Position numbers and translations under genes: made by a program. Positions 33,895-42,644 of a stretch of DNA of 64,000 bases are shown piece after piece (position 1 is the stretch's first letter; each line of letters opens with the position of its first letter). This stretch comes from Pseudobdellovibrionaceae bacterium (GTDB taxonomy: Bacteria > Bdellovibrionota > Bdellovibrionia > Bdellovibrionales > Bdellovibrionaceae): contig JALHMX010000005.1 in the NCBI GenBank assembly GCA_022843825.1, positions 1-64,000 on the forward strand, given 5' to 3'. The notes below the pieces were generated by a model, which was given only the letters and a program-made list of their open reading frames with translations, ran no database searches and was not told the origin of the DNA.

Positions 33895-34148
33895 AGCTAT
33901 AGACTCCTCACTTAAAAGCCTTTCACTGAGTTCATAAAATTCCTGTTAGTTTTTAACAACTCCTAAAAATAAACCTTTTCTCTTCAAACAAAAAATCAAA
34001 AATCTAAAAAAATCCAAAAAACTCATTTTTTTACGAATATGCAGTCGATTACTAAATAAATATATGAGATCTGAAGACGCCAAAAGCAATACATTGCTCA
34101 TAAAAAAATAATTCATTTTCTTTCAAAAAAACTCTCTGAAAAAAAACA
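33895..34148. other. AT-rich gap in the element
   Basis: A very AT-rich, poly-A/T-tract-containing stretch between the Sel1-like and nuclease genes. No coding frame, convincing hairpin or repeat was seen. An origin or regulatory region is possible but not supported. Confidence 0.3.
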
Positions 34149-34248
34149 AGTGAATATATGGGGATATTTTTTCAAAGATTCCCATCTGAAAAATCAAAGC
34201 CGAGCATCAAATGCTTTAGGCAAGCTATTACCCAAACGAAGGGCAAAC

Positions 34249-35028
34249 ATGAAAAAGAATCCTCGCAGATACATTGTACCATATCACACTAAAACAGATA
34301 AAAGAAATCAGGAGTTAGCTGGTCATTACCTTGAAGGGCAATACTCAATTGAAAAAACCAATATCTCTAAAAAGGAACTTGTTGAAAAAGATCTTATAAC
34401 AACAATAACGCCATCTGAAAATACCTTTAAAAGTCATTTCTACCGCCAACTACAATCAAACATTGCATTTTATGTAGCTCACCAGGCTTTTATACTTACC
34501 TATGGGAAATCAACACAAAAGCAACTTTTAAAATCATCAGACAATGCACATCTCGTTCAATACTTAGATTATATAACAATCTATAGACCTGATTTTTTAA
34601 TACCCCTTTATGGAATTGCTATAGAAATTGATGGACATATTCATAACAAGGATAAAGTTAAACAAACAAAGGATAGCTTAGCTGATTATGCTTATGCTGG
34701 CGTTGATTATTACATTTTCAGAATATCTAATGACGATGTTCACAGCCCAACCAAAAGACAAAAATTTATTAATGCTATTAATGCTTACATCGCTGAATGT
34801 AACACCGACCCTAGTCTACTTAAAAAATACCAAGCACGGCGCACAAGACAATCAACTTTAAGAAAAAAATATAAAGCCTTACCTCAACATCTTAAGAAGT
34901 CCTCGGTTGAAAAAAACCTAACCACTCCCATCAAAGACTCTGCTCGCTCTAAATACCAAGCTCACTATTGTGACGAACATGTCTATTGGACAAAGATAAG
35001 ACCAGTTAGCGCCATTCGCAAGAAATGA
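34249..35028 (+). CDS. Vsr/DUF559-like nuclease
   Basis: The core YRPDFLIPLYGIAIEIDGHIHNKDKVKQTKDSLADYAYAGV is the PD-(D/E)xK-type layout of the DUF559/Vsr endonuclease superfamily: D148 of PDF and E159/D161 of EIDG (numbered from the GTG at 34150), followed by a histidine and the YYIFRISNDDV strand. The ATG at 34249 was preferred because GAAGGG sits 5 bases upstream; a GTG at 34150 adds 33 residues. The C-terminal region (about 225-292) is strongly basic and probably binds DNA. It is the last gene before attR. It may act in element transfer, replication or defence. Confidence 0.7.
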   Translation: MKKNPRRYIVPYHTKTDKRNQELAGHYLEGQYSIEKTNISKKELVEKDLITTITPSENTFKSHFYRQLQSNIAFYVAHQAFILTYGKSTQKQLLKSSDNAHLVQYLDYITIYRPDFLIPLYGIAIEIDGHIHNKDKVKQTKDSLADYAYAGVDYYIFRISNDDVHSPTKRQKFINAINAYIAECNTDPSLLKKYQARRTRQSTLRKKYKALPQHLKKSSVEKNLTTPIKDSARSKYQAHYCDEHVYWTKIRPVSAIRKK

Positions 35029-35096
35029 ATAATTCCTAAATAGCCTGATTTTTACTCATTGCCTAATTTGAATAATGCACTACAGTAGAAATAAGT

Positions 35097-35133
35097 TACA
35101 GGGGTTCAAATCCCCTTGGGAACGCCAATATTT
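35097..35133 (+). repeat. attR: second 37-bp direct repeat
   Basis: An exact copy of 25589-25625 (3' end of tRNA-Glu plus six bases) without the rest of the tRNA gene. It marks the right end of the element and overlaps nothing else. The SOUL-family gene ends just beyond it at 35135. Confidence 0.93.
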
Positions 35134-35134
35134 T

Positions 35135-35830
35135 CTAATACTGATTATTCTTGCCCACAATTGGTTTAACCTCGACTAATATTTCATTACGTCTAAAAAA
35201 GGGCAATGTCCATGGCGGATTGTATCCAGCAAACATAAGTTTTGAATCGGCTTCGTATTGTTTTTCGCTTTCTATCCAATTAAGTAACCTTACACCTAAT
35301 TCTTGATTTTTAGTTTCGTTCCAGAACCCAGAAAACATATAGGCGGCAACATATTTAGCAGGCGCAACTTCAATGACAATACGACTATCTTCGGGCGCAG
35401 GTAAGGTCTCCATGGTGTATTCAGAAGGCATACTGAATGTCATCGTCCACGTTCCAACTTTATTCCCTTGCCCGTTTTGACCAGGGGACATAACCACTGG
35501 CGCTGTCATTGAAATTTTCTCACTTATGTTATCAGGTTTTTGTACAACGGGCGCGGTCATTGCCATCTTTTTTTTGGATTTATTTTTTCCAAAAATGTAT
35601 CCTGCCAAAATTTTAAAACCTCTACTTTGCGCCTCTTCAAAGGTTCCTTCAACAGTTGCTTTTGCAACAATATGGCTTTGATATTTTCGTATCTCTTTGC
35701 TGTCCTGCTTGTGCAAAACTTCATAGGTTGGCTGCTCTTCACTGCGAATTCCAAAAACAGAACATCCAGCACCAATCATCCCTATCAATGCTAAACCAAG
35801 AAATTTAATAAAATTTGTCCTTGAAATCAT
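35135..35830 (-). CDS. SOUL/heme-binding family lipoprotein
   Basis: The ATG at 35830 has GGAGG upstream; a TTG four codons earlier lies inside that ribosome site. The signal peptide ends in GAGC, a lipobox. The mature protein carries the SOUL-family signature twice (KKMAMTAPVV and EKISMTAPVV). It also has EVLHKQDSKEIRKYQ near the start and FRRNEILVEV at the end. SOUL proteins bind heme or related tetrapyrroles in some cases; a heme ligand cannot be assigned here. Its stop codon lies two bases from attR. Confidence 0.87.
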   Translation of the reverse strand: MISRTNFIKFLGLALIGMIGAGCSVFGIRSEEQPTYEVLHKQDSKEIRKYQSHIVAKATVEGTFEEAQSRGFKILAGYIFGKNKSKKKMAMTAPVVQKPDNISEKISMTAPVVMSPGQNGQGNKVGTWTMTFSMPSEYTMETLPAPEDSRIVIEVAPAKYVAAYMFSGFWNETKNQELGVRLLNWIESEKQYEADSKLMFAGYNPPWTLPFFRRNEILVEVKPIVGKNNQY

Positions 35831-35871
35831 CTTTACCTCCAATCGTCTCGCACATAAATACCACTCGACGT

Positions 35872-36624
35872 TTAAAAACTCAATTTAAGCTCTAGCAAGG
35901 CATAGTTAAACCAGGAAAATGCAAACACTTTTTCATTGTCCGCCCCACCTTCAAGAGAGCGCACACCCACACCCAAGCTTGATTTTTCTCTGAACTTGTA
36001 GCGAGCTTTAAGTGCAGCATCTACCGCGCGCCCTTGTGCTGCAGCGGCCAAATCTACGTTAAAATTCAAATTCCAATTTGAGTTTAATGTCTTTTGATAT
36101 TCAAAGTACAGCAAAGGCACAAAACCCACATTATCATAGGACTCACTTATGTTCGATTGACTGAATGTCGTTTTGGCATCGCGAACTTTTCCAGTAAAAC
36201 CAAGATTTAATTGGTCATCCCCAAAATCCCAGAATCCGTAAATATAGGACAAACGATAAGAATTAAACTTATAACGAATTGTTAAATCTTCGCTATCTGA
36301 AAAAGCTTGACCATCAAAAACAACAGCTTTACCTGGGCGACCGGTCACTTCAATTTCAAATGGGGCATAGACCAAACGTAAAGCATGCTTTTGATTGACT
36401 CTGTAGTATGATTCAATTCGGTAATAATAAAACGGTCCATCGTTAAATTCGTCAACTTCAAGTCTCGTACCCGAATTCGATGGGATTTGAACATCATTTC
36501 GACTCTGCCAAACGGCCCCAGTCTCTATAAGAATATCAAAATTATCTTCAGCATAAGCTTCCGTTGCAAAAACCACTGACCCCATTAAAACAAAAGCAAA
36601 AATTATTGAATATTCTTTAGCCAC
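35872..36624 (-). CDS. Outer-membrane beta-barrel protein
   Basis: The 250-residue product begins with GTG and a signal peptide ending AYA-ED. The rest shows alternating strands rich in aromatic residues (YYYRIESYYR, YRLSYIYGFWDFG, VPLLYFEYQ) and ends in LELKLSF, a C-terminal phenylalanine typical of outer-membrane barrels. About ten strands would fit. No family was recognised. It precedes the SOUL gene on the same strand by 41 bases and may share its transcript. Confidence 0.7.
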   Translation of the reverse strand: MAKEYSIIFAFVLMGSVVFATEAYAEDNFDILIETGAVWQSRNDVQIPSNSGTRLEVDEFNDGPFYYYRIESYYRVNQKHALRLVYAPFEIEVTGRPGKAVVFDGQAFSDSEDLTIRYKFNSYRLSYIYGFWDFGDDQLNLGFTGKVRDAKTTFSQSNISESYDNVGFVPLLYFEYQKTLNSNWNLNFNVDLAAAAQGRAVDAALKARYKFREKSSLGVGVRSLEGGADNEKVFAFSWFNYALLELKLSF

Positions 36625-36823
36625 AAAAAACTCTTTCCACCTAAAATAGAATTACAAAACAACTTGAGTCTACAACGAATCATCCAAAATAAAAGCACTA
36701 AGTAAGCGTGAAGTCTAAAGTTATGTTCATAATATAATCAAAAATGAATTTTCGAAACTCTAAATATACATGCAAATGTTCAAATTGCAAAGGCTGCTAC
36801 AAAAGAATAAAAAGCTGAATTCA

Positions 36824-39037
36824 CTACTGCCCGATTAATACATCTTTCAGAATATACAGCTTAGTTGAGTCCCCGACATAGACCAAATCAAAACCGTTGC
36901 GTGCAGCGTTCACTGCAAACGTTGGTGATCGCGGGTATTTCAACAGCTCAATAAAAATTCCCGTGTTGGTCACATCATCATAGCGGTAAATTCCGCTCTT
37001 ACCATTTTTGACGGCCCCAAACCACACCTTCCCGTCGGGTCCTCGTAATAATTCACCATCTAAACTGTATTGATCGGGTTCTGCATGCGTGATTTCAGTA
37101 AGAATTTCACTTTGGACATCGCCGGAGACTAAATCGATTCGTGTTACCCGTGGCTGACCATTCGCATTTCCGCGTCCAGTCACTAAAACTATTTTTCCGG
37201 GACTGGTCTCGGCCACACGCCCCGGGGTTCCACCCTGAGCCATCGTGCCCGTATCAATCACCCGTTCAATCGTATTGGTCTCGACATCGATCACACGCAC
37301 CTGAGAGCTTAATCCTACATTGGTCGTGGCCACGATTTTTGTTCCACCCATCACCGAAATGATTTTGTAGACATCAAAATTCGGAAAATTTCCTAAAGAA
37401 AATTCTCGGGTTTGAGTATTAAAACGATGAACAAAATGACCGTCACCAATTCGCACCTTACGACCGGAGACAAATACGTATTTCCCTGCAGAGGCTACGC
37501 TGGTGTAATAGTGAGCTCGCCCCGCTTCAGGAACATCTAAATTTTTAGGATTTACGTCGGCAGTGATGGGTTGTGTAGGGTCAAACTCCATAAATTTAAA
37601 AGGATAACCGGCAGTATAGAATTTTCGCGAGGTCGCATTAAAGGTTTGCGCATAAAATGAAGATCCTGAAGGCCCAAGTTTGGTAATCGCGCCGGTGACT
37701 GTATGCCGTGTTAGCACGTCATTCAAACCGGTCCACGCATAAATATTATTAGCATGATAGGTAATTTGTGTGATTCCCGTTTCGGCCAGATTAAAACCCG
37801 ACTGAGTAGCTTGAAACCAAGGCTCATTGGGTTTTCTCCATCGTAGGGTTGCCGTAGCATTATTTATATTGGACGGAATCAAATTGCTATTATCGATTTC
37901 ATACGGAGGGCCATAAAAATTATTTCCCGTGTATCTGCGATCTTTCCAATGCTTTACACATCCCGTAGGCATATACCATTCAGAATACATTCCTTTTGTT
38001 ACATATATTGGTTCACTAAATCCGTTAGCCTTGTACCAATAAGACATACCTTCAGGGTCACCAGCCGCGACCTTAGCATTCGATAGCGGTGTTCCTGGCT
38101 TATAACTGATCATCACGGAAAGACTTTGATCGTCTTGCCAGGTGCATTCCCCAACGGTCACCGATGCCGCCTGACTTCCCACACTGTTTTCGCTATTCAC
38201 AAAAGGGTAAGAGCCCCTCCAAATAGGATGTACTTCTCCGGTCACGGTGTTTTTTGCTGTGTAATAAAAATAATAATTATAATTTCCGCCATCTTTTCGA
38301 ATCGTACTGTAAATATATCGTTGGCCATTTCTAATTTCAGAAGCAGAGCCAAAGACATATCTTACCCCAGTTAAATCTGGATCAGCCGGACCATGATCTT
38401 TCCAGGCCTCAGCAGCATTCGGATTATCGGGATCGTAAGTAAAAACTTTTCCTTCCACCCCTGAAGTTGAAATAATCACGCGATTTGATCCAGGAACCTG
38501 ATCATGCAAAACTGATTGCGCTCCATCACCCAAGTAGCCGATGAGTTTGTTGGTATGATTAACGGGATCGATCTCCCAGAACTTGGCATGCTCGTATCCA
38601 CCACCAATGTAAACCTTTCCGTTATTATTGTGGCAAATCGCATCGCCGATATTAGATCCATCAAAAGTGGTCTTCCAAGATTCACCGGTGCTATAATCGA
38701 CCTGGAACAATTCCCCGATGGGGTGATAATAAGTTGCCAAAGATTTTGTAAAAACAAAAAAGCCCATCCACTTACCATTAACATCAGGACAATTTATTTG
38801 TCTTAAAACCAAAGACGAATACATCGGCCCAAGAAGGTTCGATTGCAGTACACCGGTATTCAACCCTAGGTTGGGAATAACTGGAATATTAGGATCATTT
38901 TGGCTGCTATTCGTCGATGAGGACAATGTTTCCGACTGATAAGAAGAACAGTTTTGATAAAAAACCAACAAAGTTGTTATTAGAATTAGGTATTTCGATT
39001 GAGCAACAACACGCCGAAACGAAAAGGTGGTTTTCAT
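36824..39037 (-). CDS. Large lipoprotein with beta-propeller-like repeats
   Basis: The 737-residue product has a long signal peptide ending LLVFYQNC, with C30 as the probable lipidation site; the QNC lipobox is non-standard. A Ser/Asn-rich linker follows. The remainder has repeated strand motifs such as KVYIGGGYEHAKFWEIDP, KFYTAGYPFKFMEFDP, KYVFVSGRKVRIGDG, KIVATTNVGLSSQVRVID and KVWFGAVKNGKSGIYRYD. These are characteristic of a beta-propeller. It is probably exposed at the cell surface or in the periplasm, and may bind or cleave a polymer. The ATG is preceded by AGGGGA. Bases 36625-36823 downstream hold no gene. Confidence 0.75.
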   Translation of the reverse strand: MKTTFSFRRVVAQSKYLILITTLLVFYQNCSSYQSETLSSSTNSSQNDPNIPVIPNLGLNTGVLQSNLLGPMYSSLVLRQINCPDVNGKWMGFFVFTKSLATYYHPIGELFQVDYSTGESWKTTFDGSNIGDAICHNNNGKVYIGGGYEHAKFWEIDPVNHTNKLIGYLGDGAQSVLHDQVPGSNRVIISTSGVEGKVFTYDPDNPNAAEAWKDHGPADPDLTGVRYVFGSASEIRNGQRYIYSTIRKDGGNYNYYFYYTAKNTVTGEVHPIWRGSYPFVNSENSVGSQAASVTVGECTWQDDQSLSVMISYKPGTPLSNAKVAAGDPEGMSYWYKANGFSEPIYVTKGMYSEWYMPTGCVKHWKDRRYTGNNFYGPPYEIDNSNLIPSNINNATATLRWRKPNEPWFQATQSGFNLAETGITQITYHANNIYAWTGLNDVLTRHTVTGAITKLGPSGSSFYAQTFNATSRKFYTAGYPFKFMEFDPTQPITADVNPKNLDVPEAGRAHYYTSVASAGKYVFVSGRKVRIGDGHFVHRFNTQTREFSLGNFPNFDVYKIISVMGGTKIVATTNVGLSSQVRVIDVETNTIERVIDTGTMAQGGTPGRVAETSPGKIVLVTGRGNANGQPRVTRIDLVSGDVQSEILTEITHAEPDQYSLDGELLRGPDGKVWFGAVKNGKSGIYRYDDVTNTGIFIELLKYPRSPTFAVNAARNGFDLVYVGDSTKLYILKDVLIGQ

Positions 39038-39151
39038 TTGATTCCCCTATATCAAATAGAATAGCAAAAATTTAATCAAATGACTGCTTTTTTTAAAATT
39101 AACAGACTTTAGTTTGCGAAAAAAATCTGGCCGCCTCAAAATGATCCAGCC

Positions 39152-39550
39152 TCAGTGAAATTTAGTACTTCGCTCTAAAGCTTTCATTAAAGAAGAAATC
39201 GAAAGAGGTTTTTTTATGACATCAGATTTCATTTTTATACGGATGGCGGAAATATCGTCTTCTCCGCTGACGACGATAACAGGTATGTCGCGCAGTTTGG
39301 GATCGGCACATTGCAAGCGACGAAATTCTAAACCACCCATCGTTTCCATGTTCATATCCAACAGGATCGTCTGCGGCTTTTCTTTTTTGGAGCGCAATAT
39401 ACTTAGTGCTTCTTTACCATTAAGGGTGCATTCTGTGGTAAATCCTTTCGATTCTAAAAGTATTTTTAGAAGGAATTGCTGATCTAAAGAATCATCAACG
39501 ATAAGTATGTATTTTGACTGATTTTTTTCCATCATTCGGCAATGGATCAT
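39152..39550 (-). CDS. Single-domain response regulator
   Basis: A receiver domain with no output domain, about 132 residues. The acidic pocket is in LIVDDS, the phosphorylation site in ILLDMNM, the conserved Ser/Thr in VIVVSGED and the lysine in IKKPLS. The start is uncertain among closely spaced in-frame ATGs; 39550 was chosen because TAGG lies upstream. It is divergent from a histidine kinase gene (39635), the likely partner. Such proteins often act as phosphate shuttles or control protein partners directly. Confidence 0.87.
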   Translation of the reverse strand: MIHCRMMEKNQSKYILIVDDSLDQQFLLKILLESKGFTTECTLNGKEALSILRSKKEKPQTILLDMNMETMGGLEFRRLQCADPKLRDIPVIVVSGEDDISAIRIKMKSDVIKKPLSISSLMKALERSTKFH

Positions 39551-39634
39551 GATTTGCACCTATCCGCAATGATTATACTAAAATAATATCAAAGCGAGGT
39601 TTTAATACCCCAAACGCATCAAAACGAGGCCATA

Positions 39635-40771
39635 ATGCTACATGAATTTTTGACAACCCACAGAAACGAAATCTTAGAGCTCAGTTCTGAAAAAACTAAA
39701 GAGCTTGCCGGAGTTCGTGGTGGCTCTGAGCAACTCAAACTTGGCCTTCCCTTATTTTATGAACAACTTATTAAAGTTTTAGAGCACAAACTCAACAAAT
39801 ATCCTCAGGAAGACATGTTAAGCGTGGCGGCTTCGCATGGAAAAGAATTTTTAAAACTTGGGTACACGCTTTCGCATGTAGTTCATTCTTACGGGTCAAT
39901 GTGTCAGGCGATCACGGAAATGGCGACTAAAAAAAATGCCAATATATCACCGAGTGAATTTAATATTTTAAACGGATGCTTAGATATCGCCATAGCTTCA
40001 GCAGTGTCAGAATTTCAGTTTCGTAGTAATGCCGCCAGCGAAGAGCGTGAAATCAAACATCTAGGTTTTTTAGCGCATGAGTTAAGGAATGCTTTATCCA
40101 GTGCGACCGTGGCGCAAGAGATGATTAAAGCGGGCCTGGTCGGAGTCGGAGGCAGCACGGCCAGCGTGCTTGAGGCCAATTTGACGCGGATGCGGGATCT
40201 TATTGACCGCGCGCTGTCGGAAGTCAGGATGCGTGCGGACTCGGATTTATTTATAGAAAAATTTCGTCTTTCAGATTTATTCGATCAAATCGTGATTACG
40301 GCAAAAACTGATGCGGCTAAAAAACGTCAGACCATCGACGTAGACATTGATTGGAAAATCGAAATCGAAGCTGATCGACAATTTATTTTATCCGCAGTAG
40401 CAAATTTGATTCAGAATGCGCTTAAGTACTCCAAGTCCGGCGGAAAGATATCGCTTAAAGGTAAACTTAACGGAGATCGGGTTATTATCGAAGTGGAAGA
40501 TGAATGCGGTGGAATTCAAATTGATAAAATCAGCTCTTTATTCAACCCCTACGTGCAAGAAAACATGGATCGCAGCGGTTTAGGATTAGGATTAACAATC
40601 ACTCAAAGGGCTGTCCTGTTAAGCCAGGGAACAATTCAAGTACGAAATAATCCCGGAACTGGTTGCGCCTTTGTGATCGATATTCCACAAAAAGTAATTC
40701 TACCACCGAGTAACAAAAACGCAGTTAGCGGCACAAACTCGGTCCAACCTGATTTTACGAAAAAAAAATAA
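39635..40771 (+). CDS. Soluble histidine kinase with RsbR-like N-terminal domain
   Basis: The 378-residue product has no membrane segment. An all-helical N-terminal sensor (about 1-140) resembles the RsbRD/non-heme globin-like domain. HisKA follows, with the phospho-histidine in LAHELRNALSS. The ATPase domain has NLIQNALKYS (N box), ECGGI (G1-like, with Cys in place of the usual Gly-x-Gly) and SGLGLGLTITQ (G2). The C-terminus is short and Asn/Ser-rich. It is divergent from the response regulator and converges with the next kinase, 3 bases apart. Confidence 0.87.
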   Translation: MLHEFLTTHRNEILELSSEKTKELAGVRGGSEQLKLGLPLFYEQLIKVLEHKLNKYPQEDMLSVAASHGKEFLKLGYTLSHVVHSYGSMCQAITEMATKKNANISPSEFNILNGCLDIAIASAVSEFQFRSNAASEEREIKHLGFLAHELRNALSSATVAQEMIKAGLVGVGGSTASVLEANLTRMRDLIDRALSEVRMRADSDLFIEKFRLSDLFDQIVITAKTDAAKKRQTIDVDIDWKIEIEADRQFILSAVANLIQNALKYSKSGGKISLKGKLNGDRVIIEVEDECGGIQIDKISSLFNPYVQENMDRSGLGLGLTITQRAVLLSQGTIQVRNNPGTGCAFVIDIPQKVILPPSNKNAVSGTNSVQPDFTKKK

Positions 40772-40774
40772 CTG

Positions 40775-41866
40775 TTACTGCCAAACTCTAGGAATCGTAA
40801 AAGATAAGGTGCTGCCTTCATTGATTTTAGATTCACCCCAGATGCGCCCGCCGTGGGCATCTACCAACATTTTCGAGATATAAAGGCCAAGGCCTAATCC
40901 GCGCCTATCATTTGAACCCACCTGAGCAAAACGCTCAAAGATATTAACTAACTTATCTTCGGGAATTCCCGGACCAGTATCTTTGATCGATACCTGCATC
41001 TCCGTTTTGCTTACACTGGTGATAATGTTAATAGATCCTCCATCCGGAGTAAATTTAAGTGCATTACCGATTAAGTTTGAAAACACTTGTAATATCCGAT
41101 CATAATCACAAACGACTTCATCCGATCCATCTATTGGAACTGCCCGCAGAAGAATATTTTTTGCCGAAGCTGTATGGGCAAAGCTTTCAACCGACTGCCG
41201 AATAATTTTCCCAATGCTATGTTTTTCTAATTTAATCTCTAATTTCCCCACTGCCATACGCTCTACATCCAAAAGATCCGTAATCATGCGCAATGAAACA
41301 TCTACATTTCGTTTTATAAATTCAATCCAATATTTAACTTCTGGATCGATATTACTAAAGGTTGAATCCTGTAACAGCATTTCCGCGCAAGTGGCCGCCG
41401 CTCCGATAGGATTACGAAGATCATGACTAACAATGGCCAGAAACTCATCCCGAGTTGTTAATGAAATTTTTGTGCGACTAACTTCTAAATCCGCCTTCAC
41501 TCTTTCAGAGGAAAGATTCTTATCGGTTTGTTTTCGCTCTTGATCGAACACTTGATCGACCAGATCACTTTTAATTCCTCGCTCTTTTTCTAAAGTGGCA
41601 TCAGCTTGTGATCGCTCTAGCTCAACAGCGTTATCTGAATGCTTTCTTTCCACTGTAATGCTGTCTTCCCCATTACGGTCAGCGCTAGCTCGCGCGACCT
41701 CACGAGCCTGATCGGCTGCAAGCCGATCACTAGTAACATCTTTATCTATTTGTTCTTCCGTATGAGTACGGGATTGAGTAATGGATTTGTTCGCATTTTC
41801 GCGTTCTGCGACTAAGCTCTCATCGGTAAGTTGACGTTCATTTTTTAAAAATTTTTCTGTTTCCAA
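40775..41866 (-). CDS. Soluble histidine kinase with long 11-residue-repeat coiled coil
   Basis: The C-terminal half has HisKA (phospho-His in IVSHDLRNPIGA) and a complete HATPase (NLIGNALKFT, DTGPGI, GLGLGL). The N-terminal 140 residues contain no sensor domain. They show a highly charged repeat of 11 residues, ERxxxDxxxxx (for example ERKHSDNAVEL, ERSQADATLEK, ERKQTDKNLSS, ERVKADLEVSR). A hendecad of this kind forms an almost straight coiled coil, which may act as a rigid dimer rod. The only available start is TTG at 41866, with no clear ribosome site. Confidence 0.87.
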   Translation of the reverse strand: METEKFLKNERQLTDESLVAERENANKSITQSRTHTEEQIDKDVTSDRLAADQAREVARASADRNGEDSITVERKHSDNAVELERSQADATLEKERGIKSDLVDQVFDQERKQTDKNLSSERVKADLEVSRTKISLTTRDEFLAIVSHDLRNPIGAAATCAEMLLQDSTFSNIDPEVKYWIEFIKRNVDVSLRMITDLLDVERMAVGKLEIKLEKHSIGKIIRQSVESFAHTASAKNILLRAVPIDGSDEVVCDYDRILQVFSNLIGNALKFTPDGGSINIITSVSKTEMQVSIKDTGPGIPEDKLVNIFERFAQVGSNDRRGLGLGLYISKMLVDAHGGRIWGESKINEGSTLSFTIPRVWQ

Positions 41867-42011
41867 AAGGGCCGCTCAGTCTCTCAGATAAAAACTTTGT
41901 AGATTACAATGCCTAAGTGAGAACCTGTCATACCACGCCCTTTGGCACTCTACAAGGCAGAGTACAAAAGGCTGTTATCAGCACGATAACAGTTATGAAA
42001 AGAAATTCACT

Positions 42012-42443
42012 CTAATTTGACGAGGTGTCACAAGACATATGGACTTCTTTTTCAACGCCACGAGAATTCGCTAATCTCATTGAAGAAGAGCTCGTTTCAT
42101 CTAAGTAGGTGTTGAAAGCAAAACTATTCTCTTTAATGGCATTGATCCCGTAGTATACATCTTCACTGCTGGAAATAGCATTAAACTGCTTCACAACTTG
42201 AGAACGACCGGTATTTGGATTAAAACGACCTATAGTGACTTTAACGTCGTAAACGTAGTCAGCTACATATTCACCATCACGCATTACACCGCGTCCGATT
42301 TCTTTAGTCTCCTCTATTTTTAAAGTGTAATGAGTTTTATGGGCATCACGCGAGGAAAGATCCTCTTTACAAAGAAAAGTTTCTAATGCAAATGCAGAAC
42401 TTGTACTCAGAGTAATGGCCAGCGACATTAATAGTTTTTTCAT
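42012..42443 (-). CDS. Small secreted hypothetical protein
   Basis: The 143-residue product has a signal peptide (MKKLLMSLAITLSTSSAFA) and a beta-rich mature part with two cysteines (FLCKED and MSCDTSSN), probably disulfide-linked. AAGGAG precedes the ATG. No family was recognised. It is one of several small secreted proteins in this region. Confidence 0.7.
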   Translation of the reverse strand: MKKLLMSLAITLSTSSAFALETFLCKEDLSSRDAHKTHYTLKIEETKEIGRGVMRDGEYVADYVYDVKVTIGRFNPNTGRSQVVKQFNAISSSEDVYYGINAIKENSFAFNTYLDETSSSSMRLANSRGVEKEVHMSCDTSSN

Positions 42444-42602
42444 AAAATCTCCTTAAGTATTTAGGGTTGCAGTTATATCACAGACCACAATATTTATCGC
42501 TTCGTTTTTTGCCAGATATAATTTTTTTCATAGCCGTCAAATACTTAGACACTCGAAAATAGCCTGTAATCAAATAACTTAACTACCGTGACGGAACGAT
42601 CG

Positions 42603-42631
42603 TTGCATACCACAGCTTGATCAATTTATAT
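42603..42631 (+). promoter_or_regulatory. Promoter-like pair upstream of 42645
   Basis: TTGCAT and TTATAT are spaced by 17 bases. The -10 ends 13 bases before the start codon, with AAGGAG in between, so the 5' leader would be very short. Confidence 0.4.
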
Positions 42632-42644
42632 TTAAGGAGCTTTC

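Larger units (their letters stand above)
25589..35133 (+). mobile_element. Integrative element of about 9.5 kb in tRNA-Glu
   Basis: The element is bounded by perfect 37-bp repeats and starts with a tyrosine recombinase gene 71 bp inside attL. Contents in order: integrase, a small lipoprotein, a membrane-anchored hypothetical, a pentapeptide-like membrane protein, a divergent membrane protein, a short hypothetical, an RHH-like protein, a serine recombinase, a hydrophobic micro-ORF, an XRE regulator, three envelope proteins, a Sel1/Hcp-like protein and a Vsr/DUF559-like nuclease. The base composition is visibly AT-richer than the flanks. No capsid, terminase, relaxase or replication initiator was recognised, so it is not an obvious prophage or conjugative element. 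It is better described as a genomic islet or satellite. Confidence 0.9.

Noticed and set aside
25589-35133. Reading the element as a prophage
   Set aside because: No capsid, portal, terminase, tail, lysis or replication genes were recognised; only an integrase and repressor-like genes are shared with phages.
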